Shown: positions 15,502 to 23,431, counted from the stretch's first letter. The stretch: DNA of 23,704 nucleotides from CAYFSS01 sp964345975 (GCA_964345975.1 CAYFSS010000025.1:1-23704), one strand, 5' to 3'. Notes: generated by a model not told the origin, from the sequence alone. Numbers and translations: made by a program.

Positions 15502-15530
15502 ATCATGACGAACAACAGCAGTGATTTCAA
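15502..15530 (-). promoter_or_regulatory. Candidate promoter of the HPr-like gene inside mtaB
   Basis: On the minus strand TTGAAA (15530-15525), a 17-base spacer and CATGAT (15507-15502) would start transcription near 15495, about 35 bases before the HPr-like ATG. The -10 overlaps the mtaB start codon. Confidence 0.3.
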
Positions 15531-16857
15531 GTGTTCGTATTTCCTTATTGAAACGCTGGGGTGCCGCGTCAATCAATACGAATCGGATGCTCTCACAGCA
15601 GAACTAATAGCACGAGGCTGGGAGCTTGCACCGGAGGGTCACTCCCCGCAGCTACAGATCTTGAACACCTGTACTGTGACTGCTGAAGCGGCACGCAAGG
15701 TGAGACAAAACCTCAGACGAATGCGCCATAATGCTCCGGATGCATTTCTTGTCGCTTGGGGATGTCATGTGGAGTTTGGCGGCGTGGATTTAGACTGTGA
15801 CCTAAAACTTGGTAATCGCGCCAAAGGTGAAGTGACGGATTTTATCTTGGCTCAGGTTGATTCATTCAACGCTCAAGCCGAAGGCAAGGCCAAGCGTCCT
15901 TCAAGCGGACAAGAATACCTTGGGGTAGATGCTGAAGATCGCTTTAGCGAATTTGGTGAAAGACCTATCCCGCAAGATTCCCGAGCCTATGTGAAAGTAC
16001 AGGACGGTTGTGATAATCATTGTACTTACTGTGCCATTCGCCTGGTAAGAGGGGCGTCGAGGAGTCGCTCATTAGAATCAATTGTCCAAGAAGTCGAACA
16101 ATTATGTCGAGCCGGGTATCGCGAGATTCAGCTATCCGGAATTCATCTTAGCGCTTACGGCCAGGATTTATATCCTATCGTGGACTTGGGTGACTTGGTG
16201 CTGGCTCTCGATGAAATAGAGGGCTTGGAACGGATTCGGCTTGGATCTATTGAACCGGAAATTGTCAGGGTAGACGTGGTGGAAAAGTTCGCGAAAGCCA
16301 AGCATCTGGCGCCGCATCTTCATCTGGCTTTGCAGAGTGGATCTGCTTCGGTTCTTAAGAGAATGGGACGTAATTATACGAAAGACGAATATGCCGGAGC
16401 TGTCCGCTTGCTTCGTGAAAGATGGGAAGGTTTAGAGTTAACGACAGATCTTATGGTTGGCTTCCCGGGAGAGACAAGGGAAGAACACCTCGAGAGTATG
16501 AGTTTCGTGTCAAGCATAGGCTTTAGCGACTTGCATATCTTTCGCTATTCCCCCAGGCCGGGAACTGCAGCTACGAAGTACAAGCATCCGATTTCAAATG
16601 CCGTGAAACGTGAAAGGGCACACGAAGCCGAGACACTTCGGCAGACCTTGCATCGCAAAGCACTGGAGAGACAAATCGGCCGGCAAGACCACATCATGTT
16701 AGAAGGACTGAATCCTGCTCACGGGTATACGGGAACCTACCTCCGTTGTGAATTGGAAGATGAAGATCAGCTTAAATCAAACGAAATCGGGCAGATGCTC
16801 ATGATAAGAGTGACGAAACTTGATGATGCCGGCTTAAAGGCTGTTACCTTGTGGTAA
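15505..16857 (+). CDS. mtaB: tRNA (N6-L-threonylcarbamoyladenosine(37)-C2)-methylthiotransferase MtaB
   Basis: A 450-residue radical-SAM methylthiotransferase that converts t6A37 to ms2t6A37 in ANN-decoding tRNAs. The N-terminal MTTase domain has the three cysteines of the auxiliary iron-sulfur cluster (C20 in TLGCRVNQ, C56 in NTCTVT, C87 in WGCHVE). The radical-SAM cluster is C169, C173, C176 in CDNHCTYC, and a C-terminal TRAM domain (about 390-450) binds tRNA. The LGCRVNQYES start and overall form fit MtaB (e-MtaB/YqeV type) better than MiaB or RimO. The start codon has no clear ribosome site, and the upstream region is shared with the divergent HPr-like gene. The stop TAA lies inside the next promoter. 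Confidence 0.93.
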   Translation: MTNNSSDFKCSYFLIETLGCRVNQYESDALTAELIARGWELAPEGHSPQLQILNTCTVTAEAARKVRQNLRRMRHNAPDAFLVAWGCHVEFGGVDLDCDLKLGNRAKGEVTDFILAQVDSFNAQAEGKAKRPSSGQEYLGVDAEDRFSEFGERPIPQDSRAYVKVQDGCDNHCTYCAIRLVRGASRSRSLESIVQEVEQLCRAGYREIQLSGIHLSAYGQDLYPIVDLGDLVLALDEIEGLERIRLGSIEPEIVRVDVVEKFAKAKHLAPHLHLALQSGSASVLKRMGRNYTKDEYAGAVRLLRERWEGLELTTDLMVGFPGETREEHLESMSFVSSIGFSDLHIFRYSPRPGTAATKYKHPISNAVKRERAHEAETLRQTLHRKALERQIGRQDHIMLEGLNPAHGYTGTYLRCELEDEDQLKSNEIGQMLMIRVTKLDDAGLKAVTLW

Positions 16858-16860
16858 AAT
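16852..16860 (+). promoter_or_regulatory. Extended -10 promoter of ireB-ruvX over the mtaB stop codon
   Basis: TGGTAAAAT combines a TGn extension with TAAAAT. The TAA of the -10 is the mtaB stop codon. The ireB start is 30 bases further. Confidence 0.45.
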
Positions 16861-16889
16861 AAGAGAACATTCGATTTCAGGAGGAAGAT

Positions 16890-17150
16890 ATGCAAGATCA
16901 AACAGCAAGATATGATTTCAAGAAGGATCAGACGGATCAAGTCGAAGCGATCCTGAAAGAAGTCTTAGCCGCGCTTGATGAGAAGGGTTACAACCCGGTC
17001 AACCAATTGGTTGGTTATTTCCTCTCAGGAGATCCTACCTACATCACGAATCATCTAGGAGCACGAGGTGTTATCCGTCGGATGGAGCGCGATGAGCTCT
17101 TGGAAGTTATCTTGAAGGAATATATTCAGCAGTTACAGGGACGACCTTAA
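16890..17150 (+). CDS. ireB: IreB-family regulatory phosphoprotein (UPF0297)
   Basis: An 86-residue cytoplasmic protein of the UPF0297/IreB family. In Enterococcus, IreB is phosphorylated by the Ser/Thr kinase IreK at N-terminal threonines and lowers cephalosporin resistance. The family signature is clear: NPVNQLVGYFLSGDPTYITN (37-56) followed by RGVIRRMERDELLEVILKEY-type helix. Thr5 in the N-terminal QTARYDF is the likely phosphorylation site by position. The ATG follows CAGGAGGA at ideal spacing. ruvX begins at the base after its stop, a conserved pairing in Firmicutes (usually alaS-ireB-ruvX-DUF1292; alaS is not in front here). Confidence 0.95.
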   Translation: MQDQTARYDFKKDQTDQVEAILKEVLAALDEKGYNPVNQLVGYFLSGDPTYITNHLGARGVIRRMERDELLEVILKEYIQQLQGRP

Positions 17151-17576
17151 GTGCAAGGTCGCTATTTAGCGATTGATTACGGCGAGCGCCGCGTAGGGCT
17201 CGCCGTTTCCGATCCTTTAGGCATCACTGCGCGGGGCTTGGAGACTGTCGAGCGCCCGGGCAATGATGGAACCGTCATCAAACGCATCCTTGAAGTCCTC
17301 GAGGAACAACAAATCAAGAGAATCGTATTAGGTCGTCCTGAACGTACCGATGACAAACCTTCTGAGGCAGCTGCAAGGGTCGATGAATTTCGTGAACGTC
17401 TGGCAGCCGCAACAACAATTCCTATTGTTTACCAAGATGAACGTTATAGTTCCAGCGTTGCAAACCAATACCTTTCTGAGCGAGGTATCTATCGTGGTGC
17501 CAAGCGCCGTGAAGTGATTGATCAGGTGGCTGCGGAAGTCATCCTCCGCGACTATTTAGATGATCAACGTGTGTGA
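17151..17576 (+). CDS. ruvX: RuvX/YqgF family RNase H-fold nuclease
   Basis: A 141-residue member of the YqgF/RuvX family (putative Holliday-junction resolvase; in bacteria also linked to 5' maturation of pre-16S rRNA). The RNase H-like core shows AIDYGERRVGLAVSD with catalytic D9, the strand IKRIVLGRP, the acidic DERYSSS (E in DER), and the C-terminal Asp in EVIDQVAAEVIL. Length is typical. The start is GTG at 17151 directly after the ireB stop, with AGGGA inside the end of ireB as the ribosome site, so the two are coupled. The stop codon overlaps the next extended -10 promoter. Confidence 0.95.
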   Translation: MQGRYLAIDYGERRVGLAVSDPLGITARGLETVERPGNDGTVIKRILEVLEEQQIKRIVLGRPERTDDKPSEAAARVDEFRERLAAATTIPIVYQDERYSSSVANQYLSERGIYRGAKRREVIDQVAAEVILRDYLDDQRV

Positions 17577-17582
17577 TATAAT
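17574..17582 (+). promoter_or_regulatory. Extended -10 promoter of the DUF1292 gene over the ruvX stop codon
   Basis: TGATATAAT has a perfect TATAAT with TGn in front. The TGA is the ruvX stop codon. No -35 box is evident. Start of transcription would be near 17589. Confidence 0.55.
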
Positions 17583-17650
17583 TTCAAGACTTTTTGTAGT
17601 TATTGATATTCGATTCATCGAATGACCCAATGAGGAGAGGACGTGAATCC

Positions 17651-18016
17651 ATGGATACATCAGATCACAACCCTATGAATGAACAGCCGTCTGAAGATCT
17701 GCACGGTCTACTTGACTTTGAAGATGGTGATCTTTCTCTTGAGGACTTAGGACTAACAACCGTCATCCTAGTCGATGAAGAAAGTGGCCAGGAGTTTGAA
17801 TTCTTCATCGCTTACGATTTCCCCTTCGAAGATGAAATTTATTATGTCTTAGTATCCATGGATGAAGGCGAGCCGGAAGCACTCTTTGCTCGACTTCAAG
17901 AAAGTGACGATGGTTCAGAGTTCTTTGTTACGGTTGCAGATGATGAATTTGAGCGGGTGGCCGCTGAATATGAAAGAATCTGTGACGAAATGGAAGATGA
18001 TGACGAACTCTTTTAA
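17651..18016 (+). CDS. DUF1292 family protein
   Basis: A 121-residue very acidic cytoplasmic protein. Its core (LTTVILVDEESGQEFEFFIA, then FPFEDEIYYVLV and EPEALFARL) is the short beta-rich DUF1292 domain, which is a regular neighbour of ireB-ruvX in Firmicutes and has no known biochemical role. The frame is open upstream to a TTG at 17603, but GAGGAGAGG (17632-17640) fits the ATG at 17651 and I take that as the start. N- and C-termini are strongly acidic and probably disordered. It has its own promoter and ends at a terminator, so it can be expressed apart from ireB-ruvX. Confidence 0.88.
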   Translation: MDTSDHNPMNEQPSEDLHGLLDFEDGDLSLEDLGLTTVILVDEESGQEFEFFIAYDFPFEDEIYYVLVSMDEGEPEALFARLQESDDGSEFFVTVADDEFERVAAEYERICDEMEDDDELF

Positions 18017-18040
18017 TCATTTCTTCAGTTTATGATTGTG

Positions 18041-18066
18041 AGGACCTATATCCGGGTCCTTTTTTT
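18041..18066 (+). terminator. Terminator after the first DUF1292 gene
   Basis: A 6-bp stem (AGGACC 18041-18046 with GGTCCT 18055-18060) extended by a T-G pair is followed directly by seven or more T residues. It lies 25 bases after the stop. Confidence 0.8.
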
Positions 18067-18107
18067 ATCGTAAGATGAATGCATAGTGCCGGACACGCAA
18101 GGAGCTC

Positions 18108-18152
18108 ATGATCGAGCGTATCTCTATAAAGGGTTTGAGGCGCCGGGATTAA
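18108..18152 (+). other. Possible 14-codon leader ORF before the second DUF1292 gene
   Basis: ATG at 18108 follows AAGGAG at good spacing and encodes MIERISIKGLRRRD. Its TAA overlaps an ATG (TAATG at 18150-18154) that is in frame with the second DUF1292 gene. This could be a leader peptide with coupled translation. It is too short to be supported by coding statistics. Confidence 0.25.
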
Positions 18153-18205
18153 TGTTGGTAGAAGAACATACGGGTATCGTGCAGGATGGAATTGAGGTGT
18201 TAGAA

Positions 18206-18526
18206 ATGCGAAATAGAGATGATGACAGGGGACAGCGCGCGCCGGAAGGTGAACCGCTCTTAGTCCTAGAAGATCTCGACAATCGGTATGATTACTACAT
18301 GTCTGTTGTCGACCGTTTTCCCTTGGGCGACCGCGATTACATTGTCCTGACGAATTATGAACCGGAAGATGGTCACTATCGGGCACCTGATTTCGTCTTG
18401 ATGCGAGTCCATCTGGGTACCGATGGACAGCAATACTACGAATCGATCCGAGATCATGAAGAGTTGGATCTAGTCTTTGAAACCTTCTTCGAGCGTATGC
18501 GTGGAGACCTCTTAGGGGAAGCTTGA
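18206..18526 (+). CDS. Second DUF1292-like protein
   Basis: About 107 residues. The segment EPLLVLEDLDNRYDYYMSVV followed by RFPLGDRDYIVLTNYEPEDG resembles the DUF1292 domain of the gene just upstream, here less acidic and with a longer helical C-terminus (HEELDLVFETFFERM). No function is known. The frame is open back to a GTG at 18086. I prefer ATG 18206 because GAGGTG (18194-18199) matches the 16S 3' end exactly at six-base spacing; ATG 18152, coupled to a short leader ORF, is an alternative. The stop overlaps the CPBP start (TGATG), so it heads the operon that follows. It is separated from the first DUF1292 gene by a terminator. Confidence 0.75.
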   Translation: MRNRDDDRGQRAPEGEPLLVLEDLDNRYDYYMSVVDRFPLGDRDYIVLTNYEPEDGHYRAPDFVLMRVHLGTDGQQYYESIRDHEELDLVFETFFERMRGDLLGEA

Positions 18527-19395
18527 TGAATATCTTCAAAGGTCAATTTAATCGCTCATCCACGCGTGCTCCGGGACCTGATCGACTGACATTGGTCGTG
18601 CCTGCGTTCTTTATCCTTGCACATCTCCTTCTCATGATTGTTGCTTTCATGGTGCTCAATCTTGCGCTCAATGTCTTTCAAATTGATATGTCCGATATGA
18701 CGTTCACCCAGATCGGTGGCATCTTATACTCGTTGTTGCAGATTTGGATCTATGCAGCGTATCTCATAGCTTGGCACAAACACGATCCCAAGGCTGTTCG
18801 TCTGGAAAAACCCAGTCCCTTAGTTTTCCTCTCCATCATCCCTTTAGTTTTAGGTTCCTTGGGGTTTGCTATTCTGTGGTTTGAATTGTTATATAGGCTT
18901 TCGGATAGCATTCCTACTATATCTCGCATGCTCGAAGCATACGAGATCATGTCCCAAGCCTTTACTCATCCTGAAGCAGTGTGGCTTAGCATTCTTTCAG
19001 GTTCTATCCTCATTCCTATCGCTGAAGAACTCTTGTTTAGAGGAATCGTCTTTGCTGAGTTTAGGCGAACGTTCAAACCTATTGTGGCGATTCTTTTGAA
19101 TGCGGCGATCTTTGCGATCTTTCATTGGAATCTACCTCAAAGCGGGTATGTATTCATTGCGGGCATAGTGTTTGCAGCAGCTTATTATTGGAGTGAGTCG
19201 TTGTGGTTCCCGATGATCCTTCACATGTTGTATAACTTTTTTGGCAGCGATTTCAGCCAGATGTTTCTCCAACAAGAAGATGCTGCGGTGCGATTTGCTA
19301 CACTCCAAATCTATATGATTCCTTTGAGTGTTTTCTTCCTCATTGCTCTTAGACGGCAATATCACGTGAGACATCGTCGTGCTACCACGTCTTAG
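18526..19395 (+). CDS. CPBP-family intramembrane metalloprotease
   Basis: A 289-residue polytopic membrane protein with about seven to eight hydrophobic segments. It has the complete CPBP/Rce1 (ABI) motif set: AEELLFRG (166-173, E167/E168 and R172), FAIFH with H200, and HMLYN with H233 and N237. In eukaryotes Rce1 cleaves CaaX proteins; bacterial members act in bacteriocin self-immunity, peptide maturation or signalling, mostly with unknown substrates. The start ATG overlaps the preceding stop, with AGGGGA in front. The highly charged C-terminal tail (RRQYHVRHRR) is cytoplasmic by the positive-inside rule. Lying in an operon with a large surface-anchored protein, it may process or support an envelope component; that link is inference. 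Confidence 0.9.
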   Translation: MNIFKGQFNRSSTRAPGPDRLTLVVPAFFILAHLLLMIVAFMVLNLALNVFQIDMSDMTFTQIGGILYSLLQIWIYAAYLIAWHKHDPKAVRLEKPSPLVFLSIIPLVLGSLGFAILWFELLYRLSDSIPTISRMLEAYEIMSQAFTHPEAVWLSILSGSILIPIAEELLFRGIVFAEFRRTFKPIVAILLNAAIFAIFHWNLPQSGYVFIAGIVFAAAYYWSESLWFPMILHMLYNFFGSDFSQMFLQQEDAAVRFATLQIYMIPLSVFFLIALRRQYHVRHRRATTS

Positions 19396-19411
19396 ATATC
19401 ATCTGCGTAGG

Positions 19412-22400
19412 ATGAATCAAGAGTCCACGCGCAGGTGGCTCACTATTCCGCTTCTATTCACTTTCGTTGTTCTTCTCTTTGCCGGCTTCTTCTTATCGTC
19501 CCTCAGCGATAGAGAGCCTATTGCAGAGCCACTCAACGTACGTGTATCACGTGAAACCGGAATCCGCTTACAACCCCTTGAAGGAATAGGATTATCAACA
19601 AACAAAAGCCTGTCCCCCAATCTGTTGAATGAGGGTAGCTTCGATCAACTAAACTTTCGCAAAGAATTGCAGGCTAGAAGCTTAGGCAATTCAAACTTCT
19701 CACTCCAAAGTCTAGATCAACAACCGGAGATCTACAGAAGTCCCGGTCTCCCGACTGATCAAAGTTTGGTCCTCTTCGAGGGTGGGCGCATAAGCCTTGA
19801 TCGCTTGGAACAAGGCAGACTTCAAGCTTTAGGTCATGGCAAGGTGCAGTCGGGGAAAGATGATCAGATTCTGGATGAGATAAACCTTGATCTGCCGGGG
19901 ATTCCTCGTTGGTCTACCTTGGCATGCAAGTATTCTGAAGACCAACAGCTCTTGGAAACTATGGTCGTCCTGAACGATGGCCGAGTGGCTGTCAATGTGC
20001 ATTCTGAGCTCTCCCAAGTGTTGGAGGGGCGAGTACCAAGTGATATCGAGGGGCTCATGTATGTCAATAAGCGTCCACAAGCTTGGACGAAGCATGGCGC
20101 AGTCTACGAGTACATCAGCGAAGAGCGTTGGATCTTGGTCGTTGCCGGCGTAGAGCAAGATATAGTGATCGATGATTTGATTGCTCTGGATGAAGAACGA
20201 TATTTTGCGGCTGCCGCAGAGCAATTCTATATTTCAGATCAGACGATATGGCGCCCTATGGATGCGCCGGAAAGCGGGGAAGGACCGTGGGAGATTGCGC
20301 ATCGTGGTGAAACGCTCTACGCTCTTCGTGCCGGTAAACTCTTCGCTAATCTGCCACCTTGGATTGCGTTTGACGAGGGTCTCAGCTATGGGGAGGCCAG
20401 TATTCTATTGCCGGCAGAACATCGCTGGGTGGAAATCTATGAGGGCTCTTCATCAGCACATTTGAAAGAAGATCCCTATGGAGATGTGCTCATTCTCGAT
20501 CCCGAGGAGAGCCTATGGCATTTGCTCCGAGACTTGCGTCAAGAAGGCAATGATCTCTTTCAACCTGAAAGTCCATATAACGTGACGCATGATGCATTGT
20601 TGCAGGGTGAAATGCCTGGCGATCTTCAGCATTTATTGCCTATGGGCCGTGGAAGATTGTTGGCGGGGACTTCAAAAGGGGCGTATCTCTTGTCCGCAAG
20701 CTATCCTAACGGATCTTCCTATCTTTCCGATAATGCTGTGACGTATTACTCACTCAACGATATGGACCTCTTGACCGTGAGCAAAGCCGGTGCCAAGCGT
20801 ATACACCTAACATCGACCGTCAAGCTTGATCTCTCAGAGAAACTTAGTTTAGGCGAAAGCTTTCACGCGACGTTAGAAAAACAACTTTCACCTGCTGCTT
20901 ATGAAGGTTTAGGTGGGGACTATCCATGGAAGGTCGTTAGCGGATCACATTCGTATGAGATGCAAAGCACCAAGAGTGACGTGGTATTTGAAGAATTGCC
21001 TAGTTATGAAATGGTTCTTATCCCTGATGAGGGGATGTCAGAAATACGGCAATCTATTTTCTTGAACGACGATATCAATGGGGGCGAATTGATGACGTTT
21101 GCGTTCAAGGCCGGCACCAAAACGGAAAGTGGGCTGCAACGTTTAAAACTAGTTTTAAGTGGTCCTTTCCGTACGTATGTGCTCCAGAGCGATCGGATCA
21201 GGACCGGAATGCGAAACTACAGCATAAGTTTTCGCTTACCGGAGTTTCAAGCTGATCGCGAGGCGATGAGTCTTGACCTAAGCCTTCAATGGGAAAGCGA
21301 ATCTGAATTATTTCTTGATGACATCGTTCTCATGACCAGGGAGGGGAATGACGAAATCGGCATATCTGCTGCCTTGAGGCATGAGATACAAACCATGAAA
21401 CCTCAACGCTTCCGTTTCTCTTTGGCTGAAGATTCCGGCTTCTCCGATCGAGTGAATGCCGGCATCAATAGCAAGAGTTTCCGCACACGCTTGAATCAAA
21501 TTTTGCAGACGTGTGATCTCATGGGGATTGAGCCATGGATCATTCTTCCCCCGGATTGGACGGCGGAAGAGCACGCGGAGTTATTCCAGTATTTAGCTGC
21601 TAATATCAATGATCCGCTGGGGCGACAGAGATTAGAAGATGGCTGGGGGCAAGCCTGGCTAAGACGGTTACCTCGAGTCTACCTGGAGATTTCAACCGGA
21701 AGTGAAGAGCCCCATGATGATCTGCTCCATGCCGCAAAAGTCAATCAGGCTTTAGATGCTATGACCCAATCTTCTTCCTACGATGCAGTTAAAAATCAAA
21801 TTGTTTTTCTCGATGGACTGGATTACGCGGGTGGCAGAATGTTATCAGCTGCCGACGGTCATGCAAAATCCATTGACCTAACCGACCTCAAATTGCAGAT
21901 GGGTGATCTACTAAACATCAAGAAAGATGCGATCCTTGACTTCTATTATGCTGATACCCCTCGTTTATCCGATGATGCAGAACCGTGGATTGCAAGTCTT
22001 GAAGATAATGCAGGAGAGACAGAAATCAGTGAATTAGTCGCGGTTATCCTAGAATGGATGGACCAAGGAATTGCCGTGAACCTTGATCACTCGAGTTTAC
22101 TGCCCCTGGAATCAGCTGCAAATTTGACGGCGCTTGAAAGCTTATCGAAAAAAGATTCGGATAGATTGCTGCTATGGTCGAGGTTCAATGAATTGACTCA
22201 TGGACAACGTCTGCAAATTCATCTGGAAACAGAGGCCGACATCTTGGCTGCAGAGAGTCTAACGCTACTGGCAATAGAGTCGGGAAATGAAATGCGATTC
22301 ATTATCGTGGCGGATTCTGAAATGGATAGGAAGAGTCTGGAGTTCAGCTTACACAATTTTGCCGCTGAACAAATGAGGCTGCATCGTTTTGACCGTGATG

Positions 22401-22498
22401 GTAGGCTTTATGAAGATAGAGACTCTAAACGACCGGAGACTAACTTTACTCTGGTTCCGGGTGATATCCTCTTTGTCGCATTTAGTTCTGAAAAATAG
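19412..22498 (+). CDS. Large membrane-anchored extracellular protein, beta-propeller-like plus TIM-barrel-like, unknown function
   Basis: About 1,028 residues. A basic N-terminus and one hydrophobic segment (about residues 12-32, LTIPLLFTFVVLLFAGFF) anchor a large extracellular part; no cleavage site or sortase motif is seen. Residues about 120-470 show repeated short beta strands with aromatic/Gly-Asp turns that suggest a beta-propeller. About 500-650 looks like a carbohydrate-binding-type beta sandwich. The C-terminal ~370 residues (FRFSLAEDSGF, PWIILPPDWTAEEHAELF, RVYLEISTGSEEP) recall the catalytic barrel of GH51/GH39-like glycosidases, but the usual NE acid/base motif reads TGSE and no nucleophile motif is evident. 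It may be a non-catalytic relative. I cannot name a family. The frame is open to a GTG at 19379 overlapping the CPBP gene; neither start has a good ribosome site. Confidence 0.7.
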   Translation: MNQESTRRWLTIPLLFTFVVLLFAGFFLSSLSDREPIAEPLNVRVSRETGIRLQPLEGIGLSTNKSLSPNLLNEGSFDQLNFRKELQARSLGNSNFSLQSLDQQPEIYRSPGLPTDQSLVLFEGGRISLDRLEQGRLQALGHGKVQSGKDDQILDEINLDLPGIPRWSTLACKYSEDQQLLETMVVLNDGRVAVNVHSELSQVLEGRVPSDIEGLMYVNKRPQAWTKHGAVYEYISEERWILVVAGVEQDIVIDDLIALDEERYFAAAAEQFYISDQTIWRPMDAPESGEGPWEIAHRGETLYALRAGKLFANLPPWIAFDEGLSYGEASILLPAEHRWVEIYEGSSSAHLKEDPYGDVLILDPEESLWHLLRDLRQEGNDLFQPESPYNVTHDALLQGEMPGDLQHLLPMGRGRLLAGTSKGAYLLSASYPNGSSYLSDNAVTYYSLNDMDLLTVSKAGAKRIHLTSTVKLDLSEKLSLGESFHATLEKQLSPAAYEGLGGDYPWKVVSGSHSYEMQSTKSDVVFEELPSYEMVLIPDEGMSEIRQSIFLNDDINGGELMTFAFKAGTKTESGLQRLKLVLSGPFRTYVLQSDRIRTGMRNYSISFRLPEFQADREAMSLDLSLQWESESELFLDDIVLMTREGNDEIGISAALRHEIQTMKPQRFRFSLAEDSGFSDRVNAGINSKSFRTRLNQILQTCDLMGIEPWIILPPDWTAEEHAELFQYLAANINDPLGRQRLEDGWGQAWLRRLPRVYLEISTGSEEPHDDLLHAAKVNQALDAMTQSSSYDAVKNQIVFLDGLDYAGGRMLSAADGHAKSIDLTDLKLQMGDLLNIKKDAILDFYYADTPRLSDDAEPWIASLEDNAGETEISELVAVILEWMDQGIAVNLDHSSLLPLESAANLTALESLSKKDSDRLLLWSRFNELTHGQRLQIHLETEADILAAESLTLLAIESGNEMRFIIVADSEMDRKSLEFSLHNFAAEQMRLHRFDRDGRLYEDRDSKRPETNFTLVPGDILFVAFSSEK

Positions 22499-22515
22499 TT
22501 CGGAGGAGTTTTGAA

Positions 22516-23307
22516 ATGAAGATTTTCAATTTAAATTGCCGTATCGATGTTAAGCAGGACGGTGAACATCAATTTCCACATCGTTTAGGAGCTATCCATC
22601 AGCTGATCAAAGACACGGATGCTTCGATCCTGACGTTTCAAGAACTCTTTCCCCATATGCAAACAGCCATAGCTGAAGTCCTTCCCGATCGCTATGTATG
22701 GCTTGGAAGGTCACGTAGTGGAGATTGGCAGGATGAATTTCCGGCGATTGTCTTTGACGCTTCACGATACTTCCTGCGAGATTATCGACAAATGTGGTTG
22801 TCTTATACTCCTGAGCTTCCGGGTTCCCGCTATCCAATTCAAAGTTCATGCCCCAGAACTTATGGTTTAGCTTTGCTGGAAGAGCGTGTTTCAGGGAGCC
22901 GATTGCTAATTGGTACGACTCATTTGGATCATGAGTCAGAGCAAGCCAGACTTCTCGGCATGACTCAAGTTATGGGTGAAATTGTAAGTTTCGTCGATAG
23001 GACGGCTATCCCCGGTTTGCCGGTCATATTCACCGGTGACTTTAATGCCGATCCTTCGGAGGATTGTATCAAGCTGGCTACGACCATGCCGCTTGATGAA
23101 ACGAGTGACAATACCTTACGCGATTTGACGGCTAAGCTTGGCCCAACTTTTCATGATTTCGATAGAGCTTTCCAACCGGTCAAGATTGACTATGTTCTTG
23201 CCTCAAAATCCGTTCGTTTGATAAAAGCTGAACATTACGATAAGGATTCTATGGGAACTTACTATTCAGATCATGTTGCGCAAGTGGTTGAGGTTCAGAT
23301 TCCTTGA
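22516..23307 (+). CDS. Endonuclease/exonuclease/phosphatase (EEP) family hydrolase
   Basis: A 263-residue metal-dependent phosphoesterase of the EEP (DNase I/sphingomyelinase-like) superfamily, without signal peptide, thus probably cytoplasmic. Key residues: N7 in FNLNCR, E43 in LTFQELF, the THLDHESEQAR strand, GDFNADPS (catalytic Asp-Asn), KIDYVLAS and the final SDH of YYSDHVAQVV. The motif set is complete. Members act on nucleic acids, phosphoinositides, sphingomyelin or other phosphodiesters; the substrate is not predictable here. The ATG follows CGGAGGAG, 17 bases after the preceding stop, so it is the last gene of that operon. Its stop codon lies within the -35 box of the tRNA promoter. 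Confidence 0.88.
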   Translation: MKIFNLNCRIDVKQDGEHQFPHRLGAIHQLIKDTDASILTFQELFPHMQTAIAEVLPDRYVWLGRSRSGDWQDEFPAIVFDASRYFLRDYRQMWLSYTPELPGSRYPIQSSCPRTYGLALLEERVSGSRLLIGTTHLDHESEQARLLGMTQVMGEIVSFVDRTAIPGLPVIFTGDFNADPSEDCIKLATTMPLDETSDNTLRDLTAKLGPTFHDFDRAFQPVKIDYVLASKSVRLIKAEHYDKDSMGTYYSDHVAQVVEVQIP

Positions 23308-23332
23308 CAAGGTTAGTGTAATTTGTTTTACT
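23304..23332 (+). promoter_or_regulatory. Promoter of the tRNA cluster
   Basis: A perfect TTGACA (23304-23309), 17-base spacer and TTTACT (23327-23332) preceded by TGn. The -10 is imperfect but the TG extension compensates. The -35 contains the stop codon of the EEP gene. The expected start near 23339 is 15 bases before tRNA-His. Confidence 0.6.
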
Positions 23333-23353
23333 TCTAGCCGTTCCATATTAAAC

Positions 23354-23431
23354 GGTGGGATTAGCTCAGTTGGTTAGAGCGCCAGGTTGTGGCCCTGGAG
23401 GTCGGCGGTTCGATTCCGCTATCTCACCCCA
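23354..23431 (+). tRNA. tRNA-His (GTG)
   Basis: Complete cloverleaf with anticodon GTG at 23389-23391. The acceptor GTGGGAT pairs with ATCTCAC with one G-T pair. The extra G(-1) at 23354 pairs with C73 at 23428, the mark of tRNA-His. The 3' CCA is encoded. Confidence 0.97.

Noticed and set aside
19412..22498. Calling the large protein an active arabinofuranosidase
   Set aside because: The resemblance is limited to barrel-like segments, and the catalytic NE motif is not conserved.
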